The notes beneath the pieces are model-generated. The model worked only from the letters and a program-made list of their open reading frames with translations. It made no database searches and was not told the origin of the DNA. The position numbers were made by a program, and so were the translations under genes. This document shows positions 18,688 through 27,472 of a DNA stretch of 64,000 nucleotides, piece by piece (position 1 is the first letter of the stretch; each line of letters starts with the position of its first letter). Source of the DNA: Xanthocytophaga flava (GTDB lineage: Bacteria; Bacteroidota; Bacteroidia; Cytophagales; 172606-1). The stretch is from the NCBI GenBank assembly GCA_030068525.1, contig JASJOS010000001.1, positions 620,001 through 684,000 on the forward strand, in the 5' to 3' direction.

Positions 18688-19554
18688 TTACCCTAAATCA
18701 TTCTTTTTCTGCCTTTTTCCATAACGTTTCTCAAAATCTTTACTTGTTTTCTTGGCATCAGCTACAAATGAAGCATTGACATGATCACTAAACTCATCAA
18801 TGAAAGCTTGTGAAAGTTTTTGGTAAATAAAAATGTGATTCCAACTAACTTGGTCTTGGTATTTGCGAATAAATTCTTCACTGAGTACCTGCGATTCGCT
18901 TATGATTTTCCAGTGTACCCTGTGAGCAAACTCTTCGACAAAATCCATTGGCAGATCAGCTTGACTACTGACGGCTGTCCAGTTTACATAATCTTGAAAC
19001 TCACATATAAAATCCAGTGTCAGGTATCTTTCGTGTACACAGTTCCAGCTGATTTTATCCTTGAACTCCCGAAAAAAATCTCTCGTCAACTCCTTACTCA
19101 TCACTATCTGGCACCAGTTGATTTTACCTTCAAATTCGCGTATGGTTTCCATCGATAGATTACCTAGACTCAAAGAAGAGAGAGAATTCCAATCAATATC
19201 ATTCTGGTATTTTCTAACAAAATCATCACTAAGAGACTGATTGACCGATATGGAACGCCACACCTTGGCGTTTATAGCTTGCAAGGCTTTTTCGATATAC
19301 TCAGATGAAAGATTCTGATATGCAAGAAGAATCTGATACTGATCAGTACCAAAATAGGAGGAAGCATATTTGTCCAAAAATAAGGCAGAGACAGCATACC
19401 TCTTCAAGAGCCGGTTCCACCCACCAGTTTGATGGGCAAGGAACTGATCGTGTATAAAATCATCAATTTTACCTTGTGAATCAAGTAAATACTTGGAAGA
19501 ATGTCTTAATGGTTTGGCTTTGTCTGGTAAGTACATAATTTCTTTGCAGGACAA
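18688..19554 (-). CDS. Protein of seven ~23-residue tandem repeats, unknown function
   Basis: This 288-residue protein is not a family I can name with confidence. From about residue 80 to 265 it is built of repeats of the form (L/S)S.(E/D)FI.(K/E)(Y/F)(Q/K)D.V.W..I. The repeat Trp residues fall near 99, 122, 147, 170, 192, 215 and 238, so the period is 22-25. Such two-helix repeats suggest a solenoid for protein binding. There is no signal peptide or membrane segment. The C-terminus is basic (KKTSKDFEKRYGKRQKK). The gene stands alone behind two hairpins at 19569-19620. Confidence 0.75.
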   Translation of the reverse strand: MSCKEIMYLPDKAKPLRHSSKYLLDSQGKIDDFIHDQFLAHQTGGWNRLLKRYAVSALFLDKYASSYFGTDQYQILLAYQNLSSEYIEKALQAINAKVWRSISVNQSLSDDFVRKYQNDIDWNSLSSLSLGNLSMETIREFEGKINWCQIVMSKELTRDFFREFKDKISWNCVHERYLTLDFICEFQDYVNWTAVSSQADLPMDFVEEFAHRVHWKIISESQVLSEEFIRKYQDQVSWNHIFIYQKLSQAFIDEFSDHVNASFVADAKKTSKDFEKRYGKRQKKNDLG

Positions 19555-19568
19555 AAAATGACTTTAGC

Positions 19569-19620
19569 ATGGTTTGCTGAACCATTTTATGTTCAAAAAA
19601 TGACCTTTTTTGAACATAAA
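19569..19620. repeat. Two adjacent inverted repeats
   Basis: ATGGTT/AACCAT (19569-19585) is followed immediately by a perfect 15-bp stem TTTATGTTCAAAAAA/TTTTTTGAACATAAA with a 5-nt loop (19586-19620). They lie between the 5' end of the repeat-protein gene and the stop of the next gene upstream. The second may terminate that transcript, or both may be operators or leader hairpins for the downstream gene. Confidence 0.6.
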
Positions 19621-19740
19621 GATAATTAATTTTTGCCTTAACTCATTTTCCAAAAATTGGGGTACATTATAAACGGAATTATAGCCAAGCCCTTGGCATA
19701 ACTCAAACTCCCCTTTTCACAAGCGTTACGGTAGGTGTTT

Positions 19741-20142
19741 TCATGAATCCTTTCGCTTACAGAGAATTAACTTCTGGTTGTTTTTGTCTGATATGTCTGT
19801 GGGGCGCAAACCAGCAGGTGCGACTACAATCTTCAGAGAACCTCCGTTTAATTCATACCCAACGCTGACAGGCGCCGAATCGGTAGGCGTCTCTTCTGAC
19901 TGAATGACAATCAACTTGGGCTTGCTGGTCGTGTCCAACTTGAACGAATACCTTATCTCCTTTTTGGTCTCGTCTGTGAAAGTAAGTTTATCTTCTGTGA
20001 ATACATATAGGTAAGACACATTCCTTCTGAGGCCGTTCTGGCTTTCTGATTGCGCCAGCCAGACTCCTTGTATGTTTGCCTGGTCGGTGGATTTGGCAGC
20101 ATCTGAGGCCACGCCACATGACAAAGTGCAAACAAGAACCAA
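19741..20142 (-). CDS. TIGR03067-like small (lipo)protein
   Basis: The protein has 133 residues from TTG 20142. The order QGVWLAQSESQNG, a middle strand region, YSFKLDTTSKPKLIVIQ, VGYELNGGSLKIVVAPAGLR and LILCKRK resembles the TIGR03067 domain, a small beta-barrel-like domain of unknown function. The same frame is open upstream to an in-frame TAA. Reading from ATA 20163 gives a complete lipoprotein signal, IKTCLIILVLVCTLSCG, so the ancestral start was probably ATG at 20163-20161, now ATA. A TTG start at 20142 would truncate the signal. Confidence 0.6.
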   Translation of the reverse strand: MVLVCTLSCGVASDAAKSTDQANIQGVWLAQSESQNGLRRNVSYLYVFTEDKLTFTDETKKEIRYSFKLDTTSKPKLIVIQSEETPTDSAPVSVGYELNGGSLKIVVAPAGLRPTDISDKNNQKLILCKRKDS

Positions 20143-20329
20143 TATAATTAGGCAAGTCTTTATAATTTTATATTACCAAGATGCTTAACTATATAGTATA
20201 CTGCAAAATGGTAGCCTATCATTCTTTGGATTTTCATGAAATTCGTTGCCAATGATAATGTCAAGGATTTAATTTCCATTGGATTTGTTTTTTTTCATGT
20301 TCCATTTAAGCAGTCAATTTTATATTGCA

Positions 20330-20390
20330 TATAACGTTTCGCATATGTTTTGTCGGGGGATTTCGAAGCAATTCATTCCCCCACGTTATA
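20330..20390. repeat. Long imperfect palindrome (nested stems)
   Basis: Outer arms TATAACGT (20330-20337) and ACGTTATA (20383-20390) enclose inner arms GGGGG (20355-20359) and CCCCC (20378-20382). ATTGCA lies just outside the left arm and TGCAAT about 13 nt outside the right arm, so a longer bulged cruciform can form. It sits in the 325-nt gap 20143-20467 downstream of the next gene. A related TAACG/TGCAA context occurs just upstream of that gene (near 21475-21500). Confidence 0.5.
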
Positions 20391-20467
20391 AAGCTAATTT
20401 AGTGCAATCAATTTGAAGTTAGCGATTCAACCCCAAATAAAATATATGCACTGTTATGCACTGCCAT

Positions 20468-21466
20468 TTATTTGCACAATTCTATTAAAATATCGTCTGC
20501 TCGCTTACTTTTTAATGCCCTTATCTTTAACCAATCCACACAAGCTTTATCTCCCATTCCAATTTTATAATAACAAATACCTCTTTGATATAAAGCGTCA
20601 ATATCATTCGGATTTGAGGATAATGTAATGTTGAATAATTTTATAGCATTATCATAGTTGCCCTTTTGCATTTCAATCACACCATTTTTATAATTGTAAT
20701 ACTGTTTCTCAAAATTAGGATTAGTAATAAATGTAAAAGTCTCGGTATGCAATATATTTACATTCTTACCATTTAACTGCGCAGGCTCCCAATATCCAGA
20801 AGAGGAATTTACCGCTTTAATAAATTGCTTATCAAAACTTTTATTTAGGCTTTTATGAATTTTAATGCTATCTATTTTACCGTTTTGATCAACAATAAAG
20901 GTAGCCATAAAAAAATTGTCTGATGAAACTACATTAGAATACTCGGGAATACCTTTTCTTAAATATTCATGAAATGATTCATCCTTTTCAAATCTTGCTC
21001 TAATTTTTTCATTTTCAATATAAAGAGTGTCAGAATCCCTTACTATCAATAATTCCTCTAAGAGTGGCAATTTTTTTTGATACAAACTTTCCCGAGTCAA
21101 TGAATACATAATTGCAGAATTATCAAATCCGTTTCTACCTTCCTCGACTAAAACTAATGTATCTGAAGAAAGCCTTTTTATCATATAATTGATGAATCCA
21201 ATCTTTAAGTTATTGCCATTTGCTTGATATTTGAACATATAGCCTTTATCTAAAGGATTAGTTGTTTTGTAAGCATTACCTTTTTTATTAAAATCAAAAC
21301 GGACATAATTTTGTCTTACAGGATGGTCTAATGGCAAATCATCACCATTCTGAAAATTAGCTGAAAGTTTAACCCAACTGCCTATTAACGCTTTATCAAT
21401 ATTTTGGCTAGTCAGCTTATTAGAGATCAAAATAGCACTCAAGTAGATAATGAATTTATATTTCAT
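20468..21466 (-). CDS. Exported TonB-C-like and TPR protein
   Basis: The 332-residue protein starts with a signal peptide (MKYKFIIYLSAILISNKLTS). Residues about 25-120 form a lipocalin-like domain (GSWVKLSANFQNGDD...VRFDFNKKGN). Residues about 180-245 resemble a TonB C-terminal domain (FMATFIVDQNGKIDSIKIHK and YWEPAQLNGKNV). About 250-320 is TPR (YKNGVIEMQKGNYDNAIKLF and DIDALYQRGICYYKIG). Such proteins are common in Bacteroidota envelopes and their role is unknown. The gene is flanked by palindromic sequence. Confidence 0.75.
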   Translation of the reverse strand: MKYKFIIYLSAILISNKLTSQNIDKALIGSWVKLSANFQNGDDLPLDHPVRQNYVRFDFNKKGNAYKTTNPLDKGYMFKYQANGNNLKIGFINYMIKRLSSDTLVLVEEGRNGFDNSAIMYSLTRESLYQKKLPLLEELLIVRDSDTLYIENEKIRARFEKDESFHEYLRKGIPEYSNVVSSDNFFMATFIVDQNGKIDSIKIHKSLNKSFDKQFIKAVNSSSGYWEPAQLNGKNVNILHTETFTFITNPNFEKQYYNYKNGVIEMQKGNYDNAIKLFNITLSSNPNDIDALYQRGICYYKIGMGDKACVDWLKIRALKSKRADDILIELCK

Positions 21467-21816
21467 GTTTTAAATTATTTGCACTCGTTAGGTATATTGC
21501 ATTGGTTGAATGATGTACTAAGTAAAGAAAAATGCCCTTGTTTATATCGCAAACCTGTAAGAAAACACCTCTTATATGCTCTTTGACTCTTTGTTTAATT
21601 ATCACAATCGCAAGTCCAACATACATAAACATTTAATTATCAATCATACAGACAGCCAAAAAACGTTTAACAAATAGCAGATTATCAACGTGTTAGAATA
21701 TATTGATTCATTAGTACCCAGTTTTTAATTCTATTGTCCGAAAGGGAGTAAATGTGACAGAAGGTCAACGTTCTTGCTTTTACCAGTAGTTACTTCTTGA
21801 CACCCTTATTCCAACC
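21467..21816. other. Intergenic stretch without a gene
   Basis: This 350-nt AT-rich gap has no coding frame or consensus promoter that I can support. Near its left edge (21475-21500) the sequence GCACTCGTTAGGTATATTGCA resembles one half of a palindromic intergenic repeat and may pair functionally with the palindrome at 20330-20390 on the other side of the gene. Confidence 0.4.
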
Positions 21817-22923
21817 CTACATAAGCTTTTTGTACAGCCATTTACGAATGGGCTCATTATACCACTTTAGGGCGGCATAGGCTAAAATGATACTGCCTGT
21901 TAAAATAAGTAAAGCATAGGGCCACACCTGCACAATTGTTATGCCTTTATGATTGCTGATCCAGGCAACATAAAAATAGACTAGCGGGTAATGTACCAGG
22001 TAAAGTGGATAAGATATATCACCTAAGAATTTGCATATCCTGTTTTCTCGTTGACTTTGAATTATCCCACTTGCACCAAGGTATACGATAATTGGGAAAA
22101 TGACGATAATGCAAACAGAATCATAAATTCCATTCATCCAGAGATGCTCAGCCCCGCCAATACGTGGCATATAAAGTACTATAGCTACTAAAAGACTGCA
22201 CCATAAAAAGGCGTTTTTAATTTGGGTCGGCTTTGCTATCCGGGAAAGTAACAAACCAGCAAAGAAGGGATATATCGTACGGGTTAACCCAATTGGTACC
22301 TGTTCCATATTCAGCGTCCAGCCACCACTAACGTCGCCGTTTGTGATTGCCATATGGACAAGTGCGATAGCAGCGATGCCGACTAAGATACTCAATGCGG
22401 TGTTGGAAAATTTCCGAATCCCGATAGCATACAGCATGTTGGCAATGTATTCAAAGAACAGTGACCATCCCACGCTGTTCAATGGGTGCATCTCCTGCCA
22501 GCCACGTATATCAAGCGATAGGGGCACAGGCAGAATTGTATAACCGATCACGAGCACCAGCAGCATCTTCCAGACGGGAACAGTATGAATAAGCGGCCAT
22601 AGGGTGGAATCTGTAAAATAGAATCCAATAGCGCCAAGGGTCATCCCCAAAACTACCATAGGTTGAAGACGGACAATACGACGTTTGAAAAAATCACCAA
22701 TAGTCATTGTATTCCAACGGTCATCATATGCATAACCCATCACAAAGCCGGATAATAAGAAGAAAAAGTCGACAGCCAGGTAACCATGATTGACCAGATT
22801 ATCCAAATGGCCAGTGGCTAAAGGCTCAGCCAGGTGAAAGGTTACAACGATTATGGCTGCGACACCACGAAGGCCGTCTAATATGGGGTAGTGTGGCTTG
22901 GTGACTAACTCTGTATTGTTCAT
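21817..22923 (-). CDS. Acyltransferase family 3 membrane protein
   Basis: This 368-residue protein has about ten transmembrane segments. The N-terminal motif LDGLRGVAAIIVVTFHLAEP carries the conserved Arg and the catalytic-type His of acyltransferase_3 (OafA/NolL-like) enzymes, and FFLLSGFVMGYAYDD is the next signature. Members O-acylate cell-surface sugars. The acceptor cannot be told from sequence. It has no clear operon partner. Confidence 0.9.
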   Translation of the reverse strand: MNNTELVTKPHYPILDGLRGVAAIIVVTFHLAEPLATGHLDNLVNHGYLAVDFFFLLSGFVMGYAYDDRWNTMTIGDFFKRRIVRLQPMVVLGMTLGAIGFYFTDSTLWPLIHTVPVWKMLLVLVIGYTILPVPLSLDIRGWQEMHPLNSVGWSLFFEYIANMLYAIGIRKFSNTALSILVGIAAIALVHMAITNGDVSGGWTLNMEQVPIGLTRTIYPFFAGLLLSRIAKPTQIKNAFLWCSLLVAIVLYMPRIGGAEHLWMNGIYDSVCIIVIFPIIVYLGASGIIQSQRENRICKFLGDISYPLYLVHYPLVYFYVAWISNHKGITIVQVWPYALLILTGSIILAYAALKWYNEPIRKWLYKKLM

Positions 22924-23079
22924 TAATAGAATCGGATATACACACTAGGAATAAATACTTGTGCAAAGTAAAAGCGAATAAACTATTGTCAAATTCGGAC
23001 AACACCAGACCGCAAACTGGCAAAAAATAGCCAACATTCAATTAGCTGACTACAGTTTAATTGTTCATACTACATAAAA

Positions 23080-23105
23080 AAGGCTTCACTGATTAGTGAA
23101 GCCTT
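23080..23105 (-). terminator. Terminator after acnB
   Basis: On the minus strand AAGGCTTCACT pairs perfectly with AGTGAAGCCTT around a 4-nt loop and is followed by TTTTTATG. It lies 21 nt after the acnB stop. Confidence 0.85.
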
Positions 23106-23126
23106 CCTATATGTCAAAAACTTTTA

Positions 23127-25922
23127 CTAATAAGACAGCGTGTCTTTTGCAGTTGAAGTTAAATTCTTCAGCGGAGGTGCGAACTTAGTCAGATTGATAC
23201 CAACAACCGCCGCTTTGTATTCCTCTATAGTAGGGATTCGTCCAAGGATTGAAGAAAGGACAACTACTGGTGTAGAGGCAAGAAGAGACTCTCCTTTTTT
23301 ACGATCTGAATCTTCTACAACTCTTCCCTGGAAAAGACGAGTCGAGGTTGCCATTACAGTATCTCCTTTTGCTGCTTTTTCCTGGTTACCCATACAAAGA
23401 TTACAGCCCGGACGTTCGAGATACATCATATTTTCGTATTCGGTACGTGCTGTGTTTTTTGGTGCATTATCATTGAATTCAAAACCAGAATACTTTTGCA
23501 ATATCTCCCAATCTCCCTCAGCCTGAAGTTCATCAATGATATTATATGTAGGAGCAGCTACGACAAGCGGTGCATGAAACTCAACCTTACCTTGTTGTTC
23601 TTCCAGGTTCTTGAGCATTTGAGAAACAATTTTCAAATCTCCTTTATGGACCATACAAGATCCAACGAAACCAAGATCCACTTTTTTCTCGCCGCTATAG
23701 TAAGATAGCGCACGAATGGTATCGTGAGTATATCGCTTGGAAACGTCGTCATTGTTCACATCTGGGTCTGCAATCATTGGTTCAGCGATTGCGTCCAGAT
23801 CAATTACTACTTCTGCATAATATTTGGCATTTACATCTGGAGTTAAAGCAGGTTTTTCGCCTGATTTAATCTCTGCAATTCGCTTATCTGCTCTGTTGAT
23901 CAATCCCTGAAGAACCTGTCTGCTGTTATCCATACCTTTGTCAATCATGATCTGGATTCGGCCTTTCGCAATTTCCAGTGATTGAATCAACGTGTCGTCT
24001 TCAGAAATACAGATAGAAGCTTTTGCCTTCATCTCTGCTGTCCAGTCTGTAAATGTGAAAGCCTGATCAGCGGGCAGAGTTCCAATATGTACTTCAATAA
24101 CTCTGCCTTGGAAAACGTTCTCTCCGCCAAATTTCTGAAGCATCTGTGCTTGTGTAGCATGTACTACATCACGGAAATCCATATGATCCTTCATTTCTCC
24201 TTTGAAGGTCACTTTTACGGATTCAGGAATTGGCATGGATGCTTCACCAGTAGCCAGTGCTAACGCAACGGTACCTGAGTCAGCCCCAAAGGCAACCCCT
24301 TTCGACATTCTTGTGTGAGAGTCACCCCCAATGATGATGGCCCACTCATCGACTGTGATATCGTTAAGCACCTTGTGAATTACATCCGTCATGGAATGAT
24401 ATTCGCCTTTCGGATCACGGGCAGTAATCAATCCAAACTCATTCATGAACTTCATAAGCTTTGGAATATTTGCCTGCGCCTTCTTATCCCATACGGAAGC
24501 GGTGTGACAACCTGATTGGTAGGCACCATCTACAATTGGAGAAATCACAGTAGCAGCCATAGACTCCAGTTCCTGAGCGGTCATTAGTCCGGTTGTATCC
24601 TGAGAACCTACAATATTCACTTCTACTCGAACATCCGAACCAGCGTGTAATACTTTACCTGGAGTAATACCAACAGCGTTTTTATTAAATATTTTCTCTA
24701 CTGCGGTGAGACCTTGCCCCTCATTGGAAATCTCTTTTGAAGGAGCAAATACAGGAGTTGGTTCTATACCTAGAATTTTTGCAGCAACTGTCTGGATTTT
24801 TTTACCAAATACGATGGCATATGATCCACCTGCTCTGATAAACTCTTTTTTCTGAGGTGTAAGTGCCTTAGAAATGTCAATCAGTTCCTTCTCGCCATTA
24901 TATAACTTCTTTGTCTTCGTATTGATTGTAAGAACAGTACCTGTAGCAACAGAGTATACTTGCTCAAGAATGGGCTCTCCATTTTCATTGCGAACAACCT
25001 TGCCATTCTCATCTACTTTCTTTACCCAGTTTTTGAGGTCAATACCAATTCCTCCGGTAACGTCAACAGTAGTGAGGAAGATAGGAGAGATTCCGTTTGT
25101 TCCACCTACAATAGGGGCAATATTTACAAACGGGACATAGGGACTTGCTTGTTTACCTGTCCATAGCGCCACGTTATTTACACCTGACATTCTGGATGAA
25201 CCTACACCCATAGTGCCTTTCTCAGCAATCAACATTACACTCTTGTCAGGATGTTGTGCCTGTAGTGCTTTGATTTCGGCTTGTGCCTGAGGGGTGATCA
25301 TGCATTTACCGTGTAGTTCACGGTCTGAGCGGGAATGAGCCTGGTTACCTGGAGACAGCAGATCGGTTGAGATGTCACCTTCACCAGCAATAAAAGTTAC
25401 TACTTTAATTTCTTCAGGTACTTCAGGTAACTTTGTAAAGAATTCAGCCTGTGCGTAACTTTCAAGTATCTCTCTAGCTATTGGATTGTCGTTTTTGAAT
25501 GCTTCTTTCAAACGATCCGTGTCGGCATCATACAGGAAAACCTGTGTTTTAAGGACTTCGGCAGCTTGTTTCGCTATAGCAGTATCATCACCCAAAGCCA
25601 GATCCAGCAACACTTCAATGGAAGGACCACCTTTCATGTGTCCTAATAATTCAAAAGCAAAAGCAGGTGAAATCTCTTCAACTATGGATGTACCCAGAAT
25701 AATTTCTTTCAAAAACTTAGCTTTCACACCTGCCGCACTGGTAGTTCCTGGCAATACATTATAGATAAAAAAGCGGAGAGAATCTTCTCTATGCGCATTA
25801 TTGCGATCTTTTATTTGTGCAATGATCTCACTTAGCAATTCAGCACCATCAATCGGTTTTGGATGAAGATCCTGAACTTTTCTTTCTTCAATTTCTTTTA
25901 GGTATTCACTATAAATGCTCAT
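23127..25922 (-). CDS. acnB: Aconitate hydratase B / 2-methylisocitrate dehydratase
   Basis: The start at 25922 (MSIYSEYLKEIEERKVQDLH) gives 931 residues. An upstream in-frame start at 25967 would add 15 unlikely residues. An N-terminal HEAT-like domain covers about residues 1-160, followed by the swivel domain and the catalytic domains. Fe-S ligands are in QSGCHTASVW and the RPGCNLCMGNQEKA motif (Cys-x2-Cys). It isomerises citrate to isocitrate in the TCA cycle. It is a single-gene transcript with its own terminator and a possible promoter at 25948-25955. Confidence 0.96.
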   Translation of the reverse strand: MSIYSEYLKEIEERKVQDLHPKPIDGAELLSEIIAQIKDRNNAHREDSLRFFIYNVLPGTTSAAGVKAKFLKEIILGTSIVEEISPAFAFELLGHMKGGPSIEVLLDLALGDDTAIAKQAAEVLKTQVFLYDADTDRLKEAFKNDNPIAREILESYAQAEFFTKLPEVPEEIKVVTFIAGEGDISTDLLSPGNQAHSRSDRELHGKCMITPQAQAEIKALQAQHPDKSVMLIAEKGTMGVGSSRMSGVNNVALWTGKQASPYVPFVNIAPIVGGTNGISPIFLTTVDVTGGIGIDLKNWVKKVDENGKVVRNENGEPILEQVYSVATGTVLTINTKTKKLYNGEKELIDISKALTPQKKEFIRAGGSYAIVFGKKIQTVAAKILGIEPTPVFAPSKEISNEGQGLTAVEKIFNKNAVGITPGKVLHAGSDVRVEVNIVGSQDTTGLMTAQELESMAATVISPIVDGAYQSGCHTASVWDKKAQANIPKLMKFMNEFGLITARDPKGEYHSMTDVIHKVLNDITVDEWAIIIGGDSHTRMSKGVAFGADSGTVALALATGEASMPIPESVKVTFKGEMKDHMDFRDVVHATQAQMLQKFGGENVFQGRVIEVHIGTLPADQAFTFTDWTAEMKAKASICISEDDTLIQSLEIAKGRIQIMIDKGMDNSRQVLQGLINRADKRIAEIKSGEKPALTPDVNAKYYAEVVIDLDAIAEPMIADPDVNNDDVSKRYTHDTIRALSYYSGEKKVDLGFVGSCMVHKGDLKIVSQMLKNLEEQQGKVEFHAPLVVAAPTYNIIDELQAEGDWEILQKYSGFEFNDNAPKNTARTEYENMMYLERPGCNLCMGNQEKAAKGDTVMATSTRLFQGRVVEDSDRKKGESLLASTPVVVLSSILGRIPTIEEYKAAVVGINLTKFAPPLKNLTSTAKDTLSY

Positions 25923-25947
25923 AAATTTTCTTTTTAGTGCTAGTCCA

Positions 25948-25955
25948 CAAATGTA
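25948..25955 (-). promoter_or_regulatory. Probable -7 element for acnB
   Basis: TACATTTG on the minus strand matches TAnnTTTG and lies 26 nt before the chosen acnB start. The -33 position reads TGG rather than TTG, so it is a moderate match. Confidence 0.45.
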
Positions 25956-25967
25956 AATAATGTACAC

Positions 25968-26357
25968 AATATTACCAGTGATCTACATAAGATTCCACTG
26001 TAATGTAGTACAATAGGCATTTTTGTATTAATTTTTCCTTTATCAACACTCCTGTTTTAGTCACTACGCACCTGCTTCCAGGCAAAATAACAACTAATCA
26101 AACCCCGCATTTTGCAGTTTTTGTTTTCCCTTTACAGATTACCAGATTCAGTAATTATAGTTGTTTCGGGATAACAGGAATGTCCTATTGATAACTTAAA
26201 AATAGTAAAAGTAATTCCCGAATAGATGACTCGAAGATAGACAAACGTATACCCTTCAGATGCTTATAATCATGTAAATACGTTAACTAAACGTGTCAGG
26301 CATTGATTATCAGCATCTATTCTACAATGCACAGCTCTTTGCTTGCGAAGCTTCGGA
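25968..26357. other. Intergenic stretch without a gene
   Basis: About 390 nt between acnB and the end of the leucine-rich-repeat gene. It is AT-rich, with short T runs, and I see no coding frame, strong hairpin or RNA gene in it. Confidence 0.4.
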
Positions 26358-27341
26358 TCAGAAAGTAATCCGGCAATTTGGTAACCAGTTTTTTATAGAA
26401 GATTTAGCCTTTGCATTCAGTAGATTATCGGTAAGTATTAACTCTTTTAGATTAGTAAGTTGGGTAATTGATTCAGGAAGTTTAGTGAGCTTGTTTCCAG
26501 ACAGATCTAATCGCTTCAGGTTAGTTAGTTCAGCATGCTTAGGCCAGGATGTAAGGTAATTTTGTTTCAAGTATAGTGTTTCAAGCTGTTTCAACAGATT
26601 GAAAGATTTCGGAAGCTCTGAAAGGAGATTGTAAGACAGATTTAAATAGGTAAGCTTGCTCAGATTACCTATACTTTCCGGTAGGCTTATAAGTTGATTG
26701 TCTGCTAACGCCAGCATCCCTAACTCTGTCAGAGAACCCACTTGTTCGGGCAATTCTCTGAATTGATTTTTCACTAAGAATAATTTCTTCAGTTGGGCAA
26801 GTTTAGCAATATCATTTGGTATAGCTGTTAGCAGATTATCTGAAAAGTAGAGTTCCTGAAGTGCAGAAAGATCATGTATAGGTTCAGGCCATTCTTCAAA
26901 TTGGTTATGAATAAGATCTAACTCAATCAGATTGTTTAAGTCACCAAATCTATCAGGTAAGGATTTCAACTGGTTCTTCTGCAGGTTTACTACTCTTAGT
27001 TGATATAACTGACCAATAGTTTCAGGGATGCTGGTAAGATTGTTTGTATCCAGACTTAACTCAGTAAGTAGTTTCATATGTCTGATTCCATCTGGTATAC
27101 TACTCAGAGATTTATCAGAAAGTTTCAATTGGGTAGCACCCTGTACAAAGAGAAGCTGTGCAAGAGGGCGGGCTTTTTTCCGGGGATAGACCAGCCGATA
27201 AATCTTTTCAATTTCGTCAAGATAGGGTTGTATAGTAATAGTTAGCGCCTGAGCAACTTGTAAGCCAATCTGGATATTGTCCGGCTGTCCGGATGCAAAT
27301 AATCGATAGATGTTTTCTTCTTCAGATAGAGTAACAGACAT
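26358..27341 (-). CDS. Leucine-rich repeat protein
   Basis: The 327-residue protein has an N-terminal helical domain (about 1-65: MSVTLSEEENIYRLFASGQP onward) and about ten 23-residue LRRs from about 70 to 315 of the form L..L.L..N.L..LP..I..L. Examples are ELSLDTNNLTSIPETIGQL and RLDLSGNKLTKLPESITQL. There is no signal peptide or anchor, so it is probably cytoplasmic and binds proteins. The repeats resemble the ROCO/internalin-type plant-like LRR class. No partner gene is obvious. Confidence 0.85.
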   Translation of the reverse strand: MSVTLSEEENIYRLFASGQPDNIQIGLQVAQALTITIQPYLDEIEKIYRLVYPRKKARPLAQLLFVQGATQLKLSDKSLSSIPDGIRHMKLLTELSLDTNNLTSIPETIGQLYQLRVVNLQKNQLKSLPDRFGDLNNLIELDLIHNQFEEWPEPIHDLSALQELYFSDNLLTAIPNDIAKLAQLKKLFLVKNQFRELPEQVGSLTELGMLALADNQLISLPESIGNLSKLTYLNLSYNLLSELPKSFNLLKQLETLYLKQNYLTSWPKHAELTNLKRLDLSGNKLTKLPESITQLTNLKELILTDNLLNAKAKSSIKNWLPNCRITF

Positions 27342-27472
27342 AGACTTTTGTTAAAAGCTGGGGCTAGATGACTCAAATCATATCAATCATGATATGAAAT
27401 CCTCAGCCCAAAAATATCTGTTTGTTAAGTTATTGCCAATGCTTTGACATAGGATGTTGAAAGTTGAGCTAA

